A stretch of DNA of 64,000 nucleotides from Anaerolineae bacterium (GCA_023382715.1 JAHDWP010000009.1:29913-93912); one strand, 5' to 3'; positions 26,010-35,574 are shown, counted from the first letter of the stretch. Numbers and translations are program-made. Notes: generated by a model not told the origin, from the sequence alone.

Positions 26010-26106
26010 CCTCACCCCTCAAGTCCCCTCTCCACACGCGGAGAGGGGACTTGAGTCTGCTCTCTCTTTCCCTGCTTGCGGGGAAAGGAGCCGGGGGATA
26101 GGGGTT
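26010..26106. repeat. Family A-like double hairpin (variant)
   Basis: First hairpin arms CAAGTCCCCTCTCC and GGAGAGGGGACTTG, perfect; second hairpin TTTCCCTGCTTGCGGGGAAA. It fills the start of the 466-base gap between the two response regulator genes. The rest of the gap shows only the -10 noted for 25300. Confidence 0.75.
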
Positions 26107-26125
26107 CAAAAGTGCACAACGCGCC

Positions 26126-26899
26126 CTAGCCGGCGGGCTTTGTGGGCGACTCTTCAGAAGGCACCTGCGAGGGTGTCGGGTCGGCCCCCTGAGCGCGCCC
26201 AGGAAGCGCAAAGCAGTAGCCCACGCCGCGCGCGGTCAGGATGTACTGAGGGCGGCGCGGGTTTGGCTCCACTTTGCGGCGCAGACGGTGCATGTGCACG
26301 CGCAGCGTGTCCTCATAGACGTTCTGCCCCGGCCACACGCGGCTGAGCAGCACGCGCGCGGGCACCGTCTGCTCGGCGCTGCGCAGCAGAATATGCAGGA
26401 TGTTGGCCTCGATAGGCGTCAGGGAAAAAGTGCGCTTGCCCGCATAGAGCGCGCTCTGGCCGAAGTCCACCGCCAGCCAGTCGTCAATGCGCGTGATACG
26501 GCTCTGCATCTCGGGCAGGCTGGGGATGCGGCTGAGGACGCGGTAAATGCGCGCGGCCAGCTCACGCATATCGAACGGCTTGCGCACGTAGTCCTCGGCA
26601 TACTGTTGCAGGCCCTTGACGACAGTCTCTGTCTCCTTGTGCCCGGAGACGAAGATGATCGGCACGTCGCCCAGCGTCTTGAGCTGGCTGCTCAGCATGA
26701 AGCCGTCCACATCGGGCAGGCCGAGGTCAATCAGGGCCAGGTGCGGCAGCCCGTGCTGCCGGACGTATTGGAGGAACGTGGCGGCCCTGGCAAAGGTGAT
26801 CGTCTGATAACCCTCCGCCTCCAATCCCTCGCTGATCAGCTCGGACAGGATTTCATCATCATCCACAATGGCGATGCACCATTGGTCGTAACGGTCCAC
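26126..26899 (-). CDS. OmpR/PhoB-type response regulator
   Basis: 257 residues from a GTG at 26899 with AAGGTGG upstream. Receiver domain 1-120 (IVDDDE, phospho-Asp in ALIDLGLPDVDG, Ser/Thr in FVSGHKE, KPFD), then a winged-helix DNA-binding domain (LTPIEANILHILLRSAEQTV, VYEDTLRVHMHRLRRKVEP, YILTARGVGYCF). A Pro-rich tail of about 20 residues follows. No histidine kinase is adjacent. Confidence 0.92.
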   Translation of the reverse strand: MDRYDQWCIAIVDDDEILSELISEGLEAEGYQTITFARAATFLQYVRQHGLPHLALIDLGLPDVDGFMLSSQLKTLGDVPIIFVSGHKETETVVKGLQQYAEDYVRKPFDMRELAARIYRVLSRIPSLPEMQSRITRIDDWLAVDFGQSALYAGKRTFSLTPIEANILHILLRSAEQTVPARVLLSRVWPGQNVYEDTLRVHMHRLRRKVEPNPRRPQYILTARGVGYCFALPGRAQGADPTPSQVPSEESPTKPAG

Positions 26900-27084
26900 A
26901 AGCAGCCACCTTCAGTTCATTTCGCACGAGCGGCAGATCGCGCCTCCACTTGCCAGGCCGATCCGGGCCGTGCTAAGATAGCCCCTACAAGCCGGGTCAC
27001 CGCGTCCCCAGTGTAGCACACTCTGCCGTTTTGCCTAGCGGCGGACCGGGCGCATGCATAAGGTTGTCCGCGACACGCCTGGCC

Positions 27085-27140
27085 CGTAGGGGCGTAGGGC
27101 ACTACGCCCTGCGGGGGCGCTGCTCCGCCGTGCCCCTGCG
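27085..27140. repeat. Family D repeat upstream of the penicillin-binding protein gene
   Basis: GTAGGGGCGTAGGGC and ACTACGCCCTGCGGGGGC followed by GCTGCTCCGCCGTGCCCCTGC. It occupies the 366-base divergent gap 26900-27265. That gap also holds a weak promoter-like TTGACT at 27196 for the downstream gene; I see nothing else there. Confidence 0.6.
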
Positions 27141-27265
27141 TAACGGGTTCTCGCGCCCCCAGGCAGGGGCAGTACAGCCGGCGTGTTATCGTTCATTGAC
27201 TTGTGAGCCATGACACGCATAACTCACACAACGCCTGACTCGCCATTGACTCGCCCCAAGAAACC

Positions 27266-30200
27266 ATGCCCAGCCTGCACACCGCCCGCCTCGCCCGCCA
27301 GCGCCGCCGTCGCCGCCGCGACCAGGGGCTGACGGCGCCGCGCCTGCTGCGCTGGGCCATCGTCGCGGCGCTCGTCCTGGCCGTGCTGCTGGTCGTCCTG
27401 GCCGCCGGGACTGCGGCAGCATCCATCGCCATCTACGCCCACTACGCCCGCCAGCTTCCCCCCGCCGAGCGCATCACCGCCGCCGAAGAAGAAGCCTTCC
27501 TGACCAGCGTCTTCTACGACCGGTCGGGCGGCGCGGTGCTTTACGAGGTGATAGACCCCACCGGCGGCGACCGCCGCTGGCTCGCGGTGGAGCAGATTCC
27601 GCAGTATTTCCTGGACGCGACGGTGTCCATCGAGGATGCCTCGTTCTACGCCAACCCCGGCTTCGACCTGCGCGGCATGGCGCGCGCCCTGTGGAGTAAT
27701 CTGACCGGCGGGCAGTTCCAGGGCGGCAGCACGATCACCCAGCAGCTTGTGCGCAACGTGCTGCTGGACGAAACCGAGCGCCGCGCCATCAGCTACGATC
27801 GCAAGGTGAAGGAAGTCATCCTGGCGACGGAAATCTCGCGCCTGTACAGCAAGGCGCAGATTCTCGAATGGTATGTCAACACCAACTTCTACGGCGGCTG
27901 GGCCTATGGCATTGAGGCCGCGGCCCAGCAGTATTTCAGCAAGCCCGCCCGCGACCTGACCCTGGCCGAGGCGGCGATGCTGGCCGCCATCCCCCAGTAC
28001 CCGCTGCAAAACCCGATTGACAACCCCCAGGCGGCCAAGCTGCGCCAGGAGATCGTGCTGCAAACGATGGTCGCCCAGGGCTATATCAGCCAGGAACGGG
28101 CCGATGCCGCCATCCAGGAGCCGCTCATCGTGCGGCCCTTCGCCGAACGCTATGGCATCGTGGCCCCGCACTTCTCCACCTATGCGCGCGCCGAAGCCGA
28201 AGCGATCCTCAACGACCTGGGGCTGGATGGCCCGCGCCTGGTCACGCGCGGCGGACTGCGCGTCTACACCACCCTCGACCTGGACCTGCAGCTTCAGGCG
28301 GAGTGCGTGGCCCGCGCCCAGGTGTTGCGCCTGGACGGGAACGACCCCACCGTCACGCCCAACACCAGCGCCGGGACAGCGTGCGCCGCCGCCGCTTATC
28401 TGCCGCCGCTGCCCGCCGAGATGGGCGGCGTCGAGCGCGAAGTGACCAACGCCGCCGCCGTCGTTCTACGCGCCGAGACCGGCGAAATCCTGGCGATGGT
28501 CGGCAGCGTGGACTTCTGGGACGAGGGCATCCAGGGCAGCTACAACACGGCGCTGGCTCAGCGCCAGCCGGGATCGGCCTTCAAGCCGATCGTCTTCACC
28601 GCTGCGTTTCTGCAAGGGGCGCTGCCCGGCTACCCCAACGGCATCACCGCCGCGACGATGACCTATGACGTGCCCATCGAGTTCGACAACGGCGGGCAGC
28701 CCTACACGCCGGTGAACATTGACCGCCAGTATCACGGCCCGGTCAGCGTGCGCTCGGCGCTGGCCAATTCGTACAATGTGCCGCCGGTGCAGCTTGTCAA
28801 CCTGATCGGCCTCGGCCCAGTGATTCGCACGGCGCACCGCCTGGGCATCAACTCGCTCAACCAGACCGCTGGCTATGGCCTGGCGCTGGCGTTGGGCAGC
28901 GGCGAAGTGTCGCTGCTCGACCTGGCCTACGCTTTCGGCGTGTTCAATAACGGCGGCACGATGGTGGGGATGCCGGCCCACAAAGACCAGAACATCCCCG
29001 GCTTTCGCACGCTCAACCCGGTGGCCGTGCTGCGCATCGAGGACGCCGATGGGCGCGTGCTGTGGCAGTACGGCGAGGAGACGCACACCTTCCAGCGCCG
29101 CCTGATCCTGGAGCCGGCCCTGGCCTACATCATGACCGACATCCTGGCCGACAACGCGGCGCGCGCCCCGGCCTTTGGGCGCGGCGCCCCGCTGGAGCTG
29201 GCACGGCCTGCCGCCGTCAAGACCGGCACAACCAACGACAACCGCGATAGCTGGACGATCGGTTACACGCCGCAGATCGTGACCGGCGTATGGGTCGGCA
29301 ACAACAACAATCACGGCATGACCGACGTGACCGGCACGACCGGCGCTGCGCCCATCTGGTACGCGATCATGGAGTACCTGCACGCGCGCGACGCCCTGCC
29401 TTCTCGCGGCTGGGAGCGCCCGCCCACCGTCGTCGAGCGCATGGTGTGCGAGATCTCCGGCCTGCTGCCGACGCGCTACTGCCCGCAGACGCGCGAACTG
29501 TTTTACGTGGACCCGCAGCGCGGCATTGACACGCAGCCGACCCAGGTGGATACCTACTGGAACAATTACCGCGTCAATGTATGCTCTGGCCTGCTGGCCA
29601 ACGCTTCTTCCCCGGCAGGTTGTACAGAGGACGTGGTCTACTTTGATTACCCGCAGGAGACGCGCGCCTGGGCGCGCGAGACGGGGCAGCGCTTCCCGCC
29701 GACCGAGTACGATCCGGTGGACACGGCCTCGCCCTCCAGCCCGGTGGCCATCGTCTCGCCGCCCTTCCTGGGGCGCGTGACCGGCACGGTCGAGGTGCGC
29801 GGCAACGTCACTGATGAAGGCTTCGCCTACTTCCGCCTGGACTACGGGGCCGGGCCGCAGCCGGACGTCTGGCTGCAGATCGGCGCGGAGCAGACGACGC
29901 CGGGGCGCGACATCGCCCTGGGCACCTGGGACACGACCGGCCTCAGCGACGGCGCGGTGTACACGCTGCGCCTGACGATGGTTCGCGCCGACAACAGCCT
30001 GGAACGGGCCTACGTCTCGGTGACGGTGGACAACCAGCCGCCGCAGGTGACCCTGGCCGAGCCGGCGCCGGGGAGCCGCTACGCGGCGAGCGCCGATCTC
30101 TACGTGCCGCTGCGGGCCGAGCCGGATGACAACGTGCAGATGGCCTACGTGGAGTTTTACAAGGACGGCGAGCTGATCGCCACCAGCGAGGAATGGCCGT

Positions 30201-30316
30201 ACACCGCGCGCTGGATGCTCGGCGAGCCGGGCGAGCACACTTTCTGGGCGGTGGCCTACGACGCGGCAGACAACCGCGCCGAGTCCGAACGGGTGACGGT
30301 GAGCGTCGCGCCGTAG
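27266..30316 (+). CDS. Class A penicillin-binding protein (PBP1A type) with C-terminal Ig-like domains
   Basis: 1016 residues. A basic N-terminus, a transmembrane anchor (about 29-58), then a GT51 glycosyltransferase domain: catalytic Glu123 in SIEDASFYANPG (His usual in this motif is Asn here) and QGGSTITQQ at 152-160. Transpeptidase domain: Ser437-AFK, Ser502-Tyr-Asn504 and KTG at 652-654. After about residue 800 follow two Ig-like beta domains (SPVAIVSPPFLGRV..., QPPQVTLAEPAPGS...) probably for wall binding. It polymerises and crosslinks peptidoglycan outside the membrane. Confidence 0.95.
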   Translation: MPSLHTARLARQRRRRRRDQGLTAPRLLRWAIVAALVLAVLLVVLAAGTAAASIAIYAHYARQLPPAERITAAEEEAFLTSVFYDRSGGAVLYEVIDPTGGDRRWLAVEQIPQYFLDATVSIEDASFYANPGFDLRGMARALWSNLTGGQFQGGSTITQQLVRNVLLDETERRAISYDRKVKEVILATEISRLYSKAQILEWYVNTNFYGGWAYGIEAAAQQYFSKPARDLTLAEAAMLAAIPQYPLQNPIDNPQAAKLRQEIVLQTMVAQGYISQERADAAIQEPLIVRPFAERYGIVAPHFSTYARAEAEAILNDLGLDGPRLVTRGGLRVYTTLDLDLQLQAECVARAQVLRLDGNDPTVTPNTSAGTACAAAAYLPPLPAEMGGVEREVTNAAAVVLRAETGEILAMVGSVDFWDEGIQGSYNTALAQRQPGSAFKPIVFTAAFLQGALPGYPNGITAATMTYDVPIEFDNGGQPYTPVNIDRQYHGPVSVRSALANSYNVPPVQLVNLIGLGPVIRTAHRLGINSLNQTAGYGLALALGSGEVSLLDLAYAFGVFNNGGTMVGMPAHKDQNIPGFRTLNPVAVLRIEDADGRVLWQYGEETHTFQRRLILEPALAYIMTDILADNAARAPAFGRGAPLELARPAAVKTGTTNDNRDSWTIGYTPQIVTGVWVGNNNNHGMTDVTGTTGAAPIWYAIMEYLHARDALPSRGWERPPTVVERMVCEISGLLPTRYCPQTRELFYVDPQRGIDTQPTQVDTYWNNYRVNVCSGLLANASSPAGCTEDVVYFDYPQETRAWARETGQRFPPTEYDPVDTASPSSPVAIVSPPFLGRVTGTVEVRGNVTDEGFAYFRLDYGAGPQPDVWLQIGAEQTTPGRDIALGTWDTTGLSDGAVYTLRLTMVRADNSLERAYVSVTVDNQPPQVTLAEPAPGSRYAASADLYVPLRAEPDDNVQMAYVEFYKDGELIATSEEWPYTARWMLGEPGEHTFWAVAYDAADNRAESERVTVSVAP

Positions 30317-30338
30317 AGGGAGCCTGGCCGCCACGCCT

Positions 30339-30467
30339 CTCCCCCTCAAGTCCCCCTCTCTCTCCAGCCGAGCTAGAGAGAGGGACTTGGCTCGCCGGAC
30401 GGGGCGCTTCCCCCTCCCTGGCTTGGCCGGGGGAAGGGGCCGGGGGAAGGGGCCGGGAGATGGGGGC
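30339..30467. repeat. Family A-like repeat (variant) after the PBP gene
   Basis: Hairpin AAGTCCCCCTCTCTCT with AGAGAGAGGGACTT, then CCCCCTCCCTGG with CCGGGGGAAGGGG repeated twice. It lies between the convergent PBP and hisE genes and could end transcription from both sides. Confidence 0.7.
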
Positions 30468-30559
30468 CTGCCGCCTGTGCCGTGCGCCCAGAAGCCCCAG
30501 GTTGGTACGCATAGGGCAGATAGCCATTCGCCCCTGCGAATCTCACCACCGTCCGGCGC

Positions 30560-30844
30560 TCACGGGCGATGGCGGCGCTCCAGCTCGGCGGCGACATCGC
30601 CGGGCGTCAGGCCGCGCTGAGCCAGCAGCACCAGGCAATGGTAGATCAGGTCGGCCAACTCGCTGATCACGCGCTCGTCGCCCTGCCCTTTGGCCGCCAG
30701 GATGACCTCGACCGCTTCCTCGCCGATCTTCTTGACGATCTCGTCTTCGCCGGCGCTGAGCAGCTGGTTGGTGTAGGAGCCGGGCCTGGGGTGGGCCTGG
30801 CGATCCGTGATCGTCGCGAACACGTGAGAGAGGATGTCACTCAC
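30560..30844 (-). CDS. hisE: Phosphoribosyl-ATP pyrophosphatase
   Basis: 94 residues from a GTG at 30844 that overlaps the hisI stop and has GGAGG six bases upstream. Motifs of the MazG-like HisE fold: [30 protein letters not shown] and [14 protein letters not shown]. It hydrolyses PR-ATP to PR-AMP in histidine synthesis. Encoded separately from hisI, not as the HisIE fusion. Confidence 0.95.
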   Translation of the reverse strand: MSDILSHVFATITDRQAHPRPGSYTNQLLSAGEDEIVKKIGEEAVEVILAAKGQGDERVISELADLIYHCLVLLAQRGLTPGDVAAELERRHRP

Positions 30845-31178
30845 CGAACGCCTCCAGGGTGCGAAAGAAACAGCTCACCGCGCCGGTGTGGCAGGCCGGG
30901 CCAGCAGGCTCCACGCGCACGAGCAGCACGTCGGCGTCGCAATCCACCCAGATGCCCGTCACGCGCTGGGTGTGGCCGCTGGTCGCGCCCTTATGCCACA
31001 GTTCGCCCCGGCTGCGGCTCCAGAAATGAGTCTCGCCCGTCTGCACCGTCCGGCGCAGGGCGTCGGCGTTCATCCAGGCGACCATCAGCACCTGCTCGCT
31101 GTGCGCGTCCTGGACGACCGCCGGGATCAGCCCATCGGGAGTCCAGCGCAGCCGGGCGATCACGGTCTCAAGGTCCAT
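30837..31178 (-). CDS. hisI: Phosphoribosyl-AMP cyclohydrolase
   Basis: 113 residues from the ATG at 31178. Metal-site motifs: [45 protein letters not shown] with the Cys and His ligands. It opens the purine ring of PR-AMP. It overlaps hisF by 11 bases and hisE by 8 bases, so the three are translationally coupled. Confidence 0.95.
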   Translation of the reverse strand: MDLETVIARLRWTPDGLIPAVVQDAHSEQVLMVAWMNADALRRTVQTGETHFWSRSRGELWHKGATSGHTQRVTGIWVDCDADVLLVRVEPAGPACHTGAVSCFFRTLEAFGE

Positions 31179-31947
31179 CGTCGCCCGTCTCCACGATGCG
31201 CACCGGCACGCCCTGCTCACGCAGGTACGCCTTGACCTGGCGCACGCTGAGCTGCCGGTAATGGAACAGGCTGGCGGCCAGGGCCGCGTCCGCACCACCC
31301 TCGACCAGCGCCGCGCGGAAGTGCTCCAGCGCGCCCGCGCCGCCCGACGCGATGACGGGGATGCTCACCGCGTCGCTGATGGCGCGCGTCAGGGCGATCT
31401 CGTAGCCGTCCTGCGTGCCGTCGCGATCCATGCTGGTCAGCAGAATCTCGCCCGCGCCGCGCCGCTCGACTTCTGTCGCCCAGGCGACCGCCTCAAGTCC
31501 GGTCGGCGTGCGCCCACCGCTGACGTAGACCTCGTAGAAGTCCCCGTTCCAGCGCGCGTCAATGGCGACGACCACGCACTGCGACCCGAAGCGCAGCGCG
31601 CCCTCGCTGATCACGTCGGGGGTGCGCACGGCGGCGCTGTTGATGGCGATCTTGTCGGCGCCGGCGAGCAGGGTGGCGCGCATGTCGTCCACCGTGCGCA
31701 GCCCGCCGCCCACGCAGAAGGGGATGAACACGGCGTCGGCCACGCGGCGCACGACATCGAGCATCGTCTCGCGGCCCTCGTGCGTGGCGGTGATGTCCAG
31801 GAAGACCAGCTCATCCGCGCCCTCCCGGTCGTAGATCGCCGCCTGCTCGACCGGATCGCCGGCGTCGCGCAGGTTGACGAAGTTGATGCCCTTGACCACG
31901 CGCCCGGCGTGCACATCCAGGCAGGGGATGATCCGTTTGGCGAGCAT
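31168..31947 (-). CDS. hisF: Imidazole glycerol phosphate synthase cyclase subunit
   Basis: 259 residues, a TIM barrel starting [20 protein letters not shown]; catalytic Asp in PCLDV and in [10 protein letters not shown], phosphate loops FCVGGGLR and VIASGGAG. It needs HisH as glutaminase partner, which is not in the window. GAGGAG lies before the ATG. First gene of the minus-strand hisF-I-E set. Confidence 0.95.
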   Translation of the reverse strand: MLAKRIIPCLDVHAGRVVKGINFVNLRDAGDPVEQAAIYDREGADELVFLDITATHEGRETMLDVVRRVADAVFIPFCVGGGLRTVDDMRATLLAGADKIAINSAAVRTPDVISEGALRFGSQCVVVAIDARWNGDFYEVYVSGGRTPTGLEAVAWATEVERRGAGEILLTSMDRDGTQDGYEIALTRAISDAVSIPVIASGGAGALEHFRAALVEGGADAALAASLFHYRQLSVRQVKAYLREQGVPVRIVETGDDGP

Positions 31948-32295
31948 AGGCGCTCCTCGTGCGTTGTTGACGTTCTGGCAGGCGGCCCTATTCTACCCGA
32001 ACCTGTTCCAGGATCATACAGCCAGCCGGTGGCGTCGGGGTGGGCGAAACCTGCCAGAGCGGAGCGCCGCCACCCCGCGCGCGCCCTCTGCCGGGCCTCT
32101 GGCGCGATCCTCCGGGCCGGGTTACGCTGGGACCGTTCCAGCTCCCTTGTGCCGCCTCGTCCAGGCCTGGCGCGGGCCATTCGCCCGCTCGTGATGCTCG
32201 GTGGCGCAACCTGCTGGCGGCTTGTGCGTACCGGTGAATAGGTACTGATCCCGCTTGCCGCCTGCCATCGGGCGGATCGCGAAGGAATGATGACC

Positions 32296-32502
32296 ATGGA
32301 CGACTCGACCCTGATTCTCGCCTTGATCCCTCTCTTCCTGATCCAGGTCGGCCTGCAAATTTACGCCCTGGTGGACATTTACCGGCGCAAGACCGTGCGC
32401 GAGCCGCTGCCCATCTGGGCCTGGGTGATCATCGTGCTGGCGGGCAGCATGTTAGGCCCCATCGCCTACTTCGCGCTGGGCCGCAGCGAGGACGTAGCAT
32501 GA
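32296..32502 (+). CDS. Small two-helix membrane protein (PLDc_N-like)
   Basis: About 68 residues starting MDDSTLILALIPLFLIQVGL, with two transmembrane helices and the conserved ALVDIYRR and GPIAYFALGR motifs of the phospholipase D N-terminal-like family. The ATG at 32296 has AAGGA nine bases upstream; two earlier in-frame ATGs abut the ribosome site. Its last codons overlap the start of an ABC ATPase gene by 4 bases, so it is probably an accessory of that transporter. Confidence 0.8.
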   Translation: MDDSTLILALIPLFLIQVGLQIYALVDIYRRKTVREPLPIWAWVIIVLAGSMLGPIAYFALGRSEDVA

Positions 32503-33434
32503 GCGCGATCATCATCGAGGGGCTGGCCAAGCGCTTCGGCACGCTCGCGGCGCTGGCCGGTTTCGACCTGACCGTGCCGCGCGGCGCGATCTTCGGGTTC
32601 CTGGGGCCGAACGGGGCCGGCAAGACCACCACGCTGCGCATCATGGCCGGCCTGGCCCACGCGACGGCAGGGCGTGTCGTCATCGAAGGCGTCGAAGTGG
32701 GGCGCGGCCAGCGCCCGCCGATCGGTTATCTGCCCGATACGCCCAGCTTCTACGGCTGGATGACCGCCCGCGAATTCCTGCGTTACATCGCCGATCTGCA
32801 CGGCCTGGAACGCCCGCCCATTGACGCCATGCTGGAGCGCGTCGGCCTGGCCGACGCCGCCCGCAAGCGCATCGGCGGCTTTTCGCGCGGGATGAAGCAA
32901 CGGCTCGGCCTGGCCCAGGCGTTGCTGCCACAGCCGCGCGTCCTGCTGCTCGACGAGCCGGTCTCTGCGCTCGACCCGGCGGGGCGCAAGGCGATGCTCG
33001 ACATCATGAGCGAGCTGCGCGGCGAACTGACCGTCTTCTTCTCGACGCACATCCTGGGCGACGCCGAGCGCATCTGCGATGAGGTGGGCATCCTCGATCG
33101 CGGGCGGCTGGTGCTGCAAGCCCGCCGCGATGATCTACTGGCCCGCTACGCCCGCCCGATCTTCGAGATTGACGCAGCGCCGAGCGACACGCCACGGCTC
33201 AGTGCGCTGGCCGGGCAGCTCCGCGCGCTGCCCTGGGTGGATCGGGTTAACCTCGAAGGAGCGCGGCTGCGCCTGACCGTCAATGACGTGGACGCCGCCC
33301 GCCGCGAGGTGCTGCCCATGCTGGCCGGGCTGTCGGTCTCACGCTTCGAGATGCTCGGCGCGACGCTGGAGGACATCTTCCTGGGGCTGACCAACAGTGC
33401 AGGGGTGCCAACCGGGACGGAGGTGGCGCTGTGA
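32499..33434 (+). CDS. ABC transporter ATP-binding protein
   Basis: 311 residues: Walker A GPNGAGKTTT, Q-loop IGYLPD, signature FSRGMKQRLGLAQALL, Walker B VLLLDEP, H-loop STHI. A C-terminal extension of about 85 residues ends with the ALEDIF-like segment (GATLEDIFLGLT) typical of ABC-2 export ATPases. It starts inside the stop of the small membrane protein and its stop overlaps the permease start. Cargo unknown. Confidence 0.93.
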   Translation: MSAIIIEGLAKRFGTLAALAGFDLTVPRGAIFGFLGPNGAGKTTTLRIMAGLAHATAGRVVIEGVEVGRGQRPPIGYLPDTPSFYGWMTAREFLRYIADLHGLERPPIDAMLERVGLADAARKRIGGFSRGMKQRLGLAQALLPQPRVLLLDEPVSALDPAGRKAMLDIMSELRGELTVFFSTHILGDAERICDEVGILDRGRLVLQARRDDLLARYARPIFEIDAAPSDTPRLSALAGQLRALPWVDRVNLEGARLRLTVNDVDAARREVLPMLAGLSVSRFEMLGATLEDIFLGLTNSAGVPTGTEVAL

Positions 33435-34198
33435 TGCGAATCTTCGGCGTGCAACTGCGCAAAGAACTGCGCGAGCTGTGGCGCACGCGCAAGTTGATCG
33501 TCGTGCTGGCCGTGCTGGTCGGTTTCGGGCTGATGTCGCCCATTCTGGCCAAGATCACGCCCGACCTGCTCGAACAGTTCAGCGAGGGGCAGATGGAAGG
33601 GATCGTCATCACCATCCCCGAACCGACCGAGCGTGATGCAATTGACCAGTTCCTCAAGAACATCTCCCAGTTCGGGTTGCTGCTGGCCCTGCTGATGAGC
33701 TTCGGCGTGATCGTCGGCGAGCGCGAGCGCGGGCAACTGGCGCTGGTCTTCCCTCACCCGCTGCCGCGCGAGGTCTTCGTGCTGGCCAAGTTCGCCGCGC
33801 TGGCGATTCTGTTCGTTGTGGGGATGCTGCTCAGTGCGCTGGGCGCGTATCTGTACACCGTCCTGCTCTTCGACGCGCCGTCGCTGGGGGGCTTCCTGGC
33901 GCTGACCTGGCTGATGATCGTCTGGCTACTCTGCCTGGTGGCTCTGTCGCTGCTGGCGAGCGCGCTGGGCCGCTCGATGGTGGCGGCGGGCGGCATCGCT
34001 TTTGTCCTGATCATCGCCGTGTTGCTGGCGAGCCTGTTCACGCCGCTGGCGCCGGGCCAGTTGCTGGACTGGGGGCGCGCCCTGGCCGTCGGGGCCGACG
34101 CGCCCGCGCGCTGGGACGCGCTGATCGTCACGCTGGGTCTCTCGGCGCTGGCCGTGAGCGCGAACTGCCTGATCCTGCGGCGGCAGGAGATCGGCTGA
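33431..34198 (+). CDS. ABC-2 type transporter permease
   Basis: 255 residues, about six membrane segments, including a long extracellular loop after the first (ITPDLLEQFSEGQMEG...) and the motif ERERGQLALVFPHPLPR typical of NosY/ABC-2 permeases. The start is either GTG 33431 or ATG 33434; both overlap the ATPase stop and share GGAGG. It pairs with the ATPase at 32499. Confidence 0.9.
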   Translation: MMRIFGVQLRKELRELWRTRKLIVVLAVLVGFGLMSPILAKITPDLLEQFSEGQMEGIVITIPEPTERDAIDQFLKNISQFGLLLALLMSFGVIVGERERGQLALVFPHPLPREVFVLAKFAALAILFVVGMLLSALGAYLYTVLLFDAPSLGGFLALTWLMIVWLLCLVALSLLASALGRSMVAAGGIAFVLIIAVLLASLFTPLAPGQLLDWGRALAVGADAPARWDALIVTLGLSALAVSANCLILRRQEIG

Positions 34199-34222
34199 GT
34201 GAGAGCGCATCCGCCCTGGGGC

Positions 34223-34292
34223 AAAGCCTCACCGCAGAAGCGCAGAGGGTACGGAGAAGGACCGCAGAGAGTTCTGCGCCCCTGCGGTTCAA
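34223..34292. repeat. Family E 'ACCGCAGAAGCGCAGAGG' repeat
   Basis: CACCGCAGAAGCGCAGAGGG, then GGACCGCAGAGAG and a returning TGCGCCCCTGCGGTTC arm, forming an imperfect hairpin. A related copy is at 46655-46745. It lies between the permease stop and the his promoter. Confidence 0.65.
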
Positions 34293-34337
34293 GAATCCGG
34301 CTCCTTCACAGGACATGCCCGATCGAGCGCAAAATCA

Positions 34338-34366
34338 TTGACATCCGCCGCCGCCGCCGCTATACT
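34338..34366 (+). promoter_or_regulatory. Promoter of the hisGDCB operon
   Basis: TTGACA (34338-34343), a 17-base spacer made of GCC repeats, and TATACT (34361-34366): near-consensus sigma-70. The expected start, seven to eight bases after the -10, falls on or next to the A of the ATG at 34374, so the transcript would have practically no 5' untranslated region. Confidence 0.85.
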
Positions 34367-34373
34367 CTGCCGC

Positions 34374-34460
34374 ATGATCGCACAGCAGGCTCACGCTCAC
34401 GCGCACCATCCCCAGGCCCCTCAGCGGCGGCCCGCTGGCGCGTGGATGCTGTGCGTCTGA
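34374..34460 (+). CDS. hisL: His operon leader peptide
   Basis: A 28-codon open frame beginning MIAQQAHAHAHHPQAPQ, with four His codons at positions 7, 9, 11 and 12, ending in TGA at 34458-34460. It is followed 30 bases later by a strong terminator and then by hisG. There is no room for a Shine-Dalgarno if the promoter at 34338 is used, so initiation would be leaderless. A His-rich short frame exactly between promoter, terminator and hisG is the layout of ribosome-mediated attenuation: lack of charged tRNA-His stalls the ribosome and prevents termination. Confidence 0.75.
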   Translation: MIAQQAHAHAHHPQAPQRRPAGAWMLCV

Positions 34461-34520
34461 GCGTGTGACAGACGCAGAAAGTCATCGAGACGCCTCCCGG
34501 ACCGCCGGGGGGCGTTTTTT
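34453..34520 (+). terminator. His attenuator: alternative hairpins and intrinsic terminator
   Basis: The terminator arms are ACGCCTCCCGG (34490-34500) and CCGGGGGGCGT (34505-34515), 11 bp with a 4-base loop, then six T from 34515. GCGTCT at 34453-34458, around the leader stop, can pair with AGACGC at 34470-34475 (7 bp with the next base) or with the second AGACGC at 34488-34493, which overlaps the terminator's left arm. This gives competing structures as needed for attenuation. Confidence 0.75.
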
Positions 34521-34563
34521 GTTCGCTCGCGTGAAGAGGGCCAGCGGCCCCGGAGACTCGTCT

Positions 34564-35570
34564 ATGTCCGAACAGATACGCATTGCCCTGCCCAGCAAGG
34601 GCCGCATGGAAGGCGAGACGCTCGACTTTCTGGCCGAATGTGGGCTGCGCGTGCACAAGCCCAACCCCCGCCAGTACACGGCGACGCTGCCCGCGCTGCC
34701 GGACGTGCTGCTGCTCTTTCAGCGCGCGCGCGACATCCCGCTCAGCGTGGCCGCCGGCGATGTAGACCTGGGCATCACCGGCTACGACGCCCTGCACGAA
34801 ATGCTCAACGGCGAGGCGGACAGCGTGATCGTCATCCACGAAGCGCTCGGCTACGGTGAATGCCAGTTGGTGCTGGCCGTGCCGGAGAACTGGGAAGGCG
34901 TGACCACCGTCGCCGACCTGGCCCGGCGGGGCGCGGGCGGTGAGCTGCGCGTCGCCACCAAGTACACCCGCAGCGTAGGCCGCTTCCTGGCTGAGCGCGG
35001 CGTGCCCAATGTGCGCGTTGTCAACGCGGACGGGGCGCTGGAGTCGGCGCCCATCGTCGGCTACGCGGACTTCATCGCCGACATCAGCAGCACGGGCACC
35101 ACTTTGCGCGAGAATCGCCTGCGCGCCCTGGACGATGGCGTCATTGTCCGCTCGCAGGCGATTTTGATCGGCAACCGCGCGGCGCTGGCAGCGCGTCCCG
35201 CCGTGCTGGCCGCCACGCGCCAGATGTTGGAGTTCATCGAGGCCCACCTGCGCGCGCGCGGACAGTACATGATCTTCGCCAACATGCGCGGCGCATCGGC
35301 GGAAGAAGTGGCCGCGTCCGTCTTCAGCCAGCCGGACCTGGGCGGGCTGCAAGGGCCGACCATCGCGCCCATGATCACCCGCCAGGGGGCCGGGCAGTGG
35401 TGGGCGATCAACATCGTGGCCCACGCGCGCAAGCTCTATGAGGTCATCCGCCAGATTCGCGCCATCGGCGGCAGCGGCGTGGTCGTCACGCCGGTGTCTT
35501 ATATCTTCGAGGAAGCGCCGGAACGTTACCAGCGCCTGCTATCTGCCCTGAACGGAGAGGACACCCCCGC

Positions 35571-35574
<4 letters not shown>
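34564..35574 (+). CDS. hisG: ATP phosphoribosyltransferase, long form
   Basis: 336 residues from the ATG at 34564 (GGAG upstream). Substrate motifs LPSKGRMEGETLDFL, DVDLGITGYD and the PRPP loop ADFIADISSTGTTLREN. A C-terminal domain of about 90 residues (ARGQYMIFANMRGAS...) is the ACT-like regulatory domain of the long form, so feedback inhibition by histidine is expected and HisZ is not needed. First gene after the attenuator; its stop overlaps the hisD start. Confidence 0.96.

Noticed and set aside
28466..30349. 627-codon open frame opposite the penicillin-binding protein
   Set aside because: Shadow of the high-GC plus-strand gene, which carries all GT51 and transpeptidase motifs.
34223..34337. 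T-box or tRNA gene upstream of hisG (a GGTTCAAGAATCC stretch looks like a T arm)
   Set aside because: No acceptor stem, D arm or anticodon arm can be built and no T-box core is present; the sequence is the end of a family E repeat.
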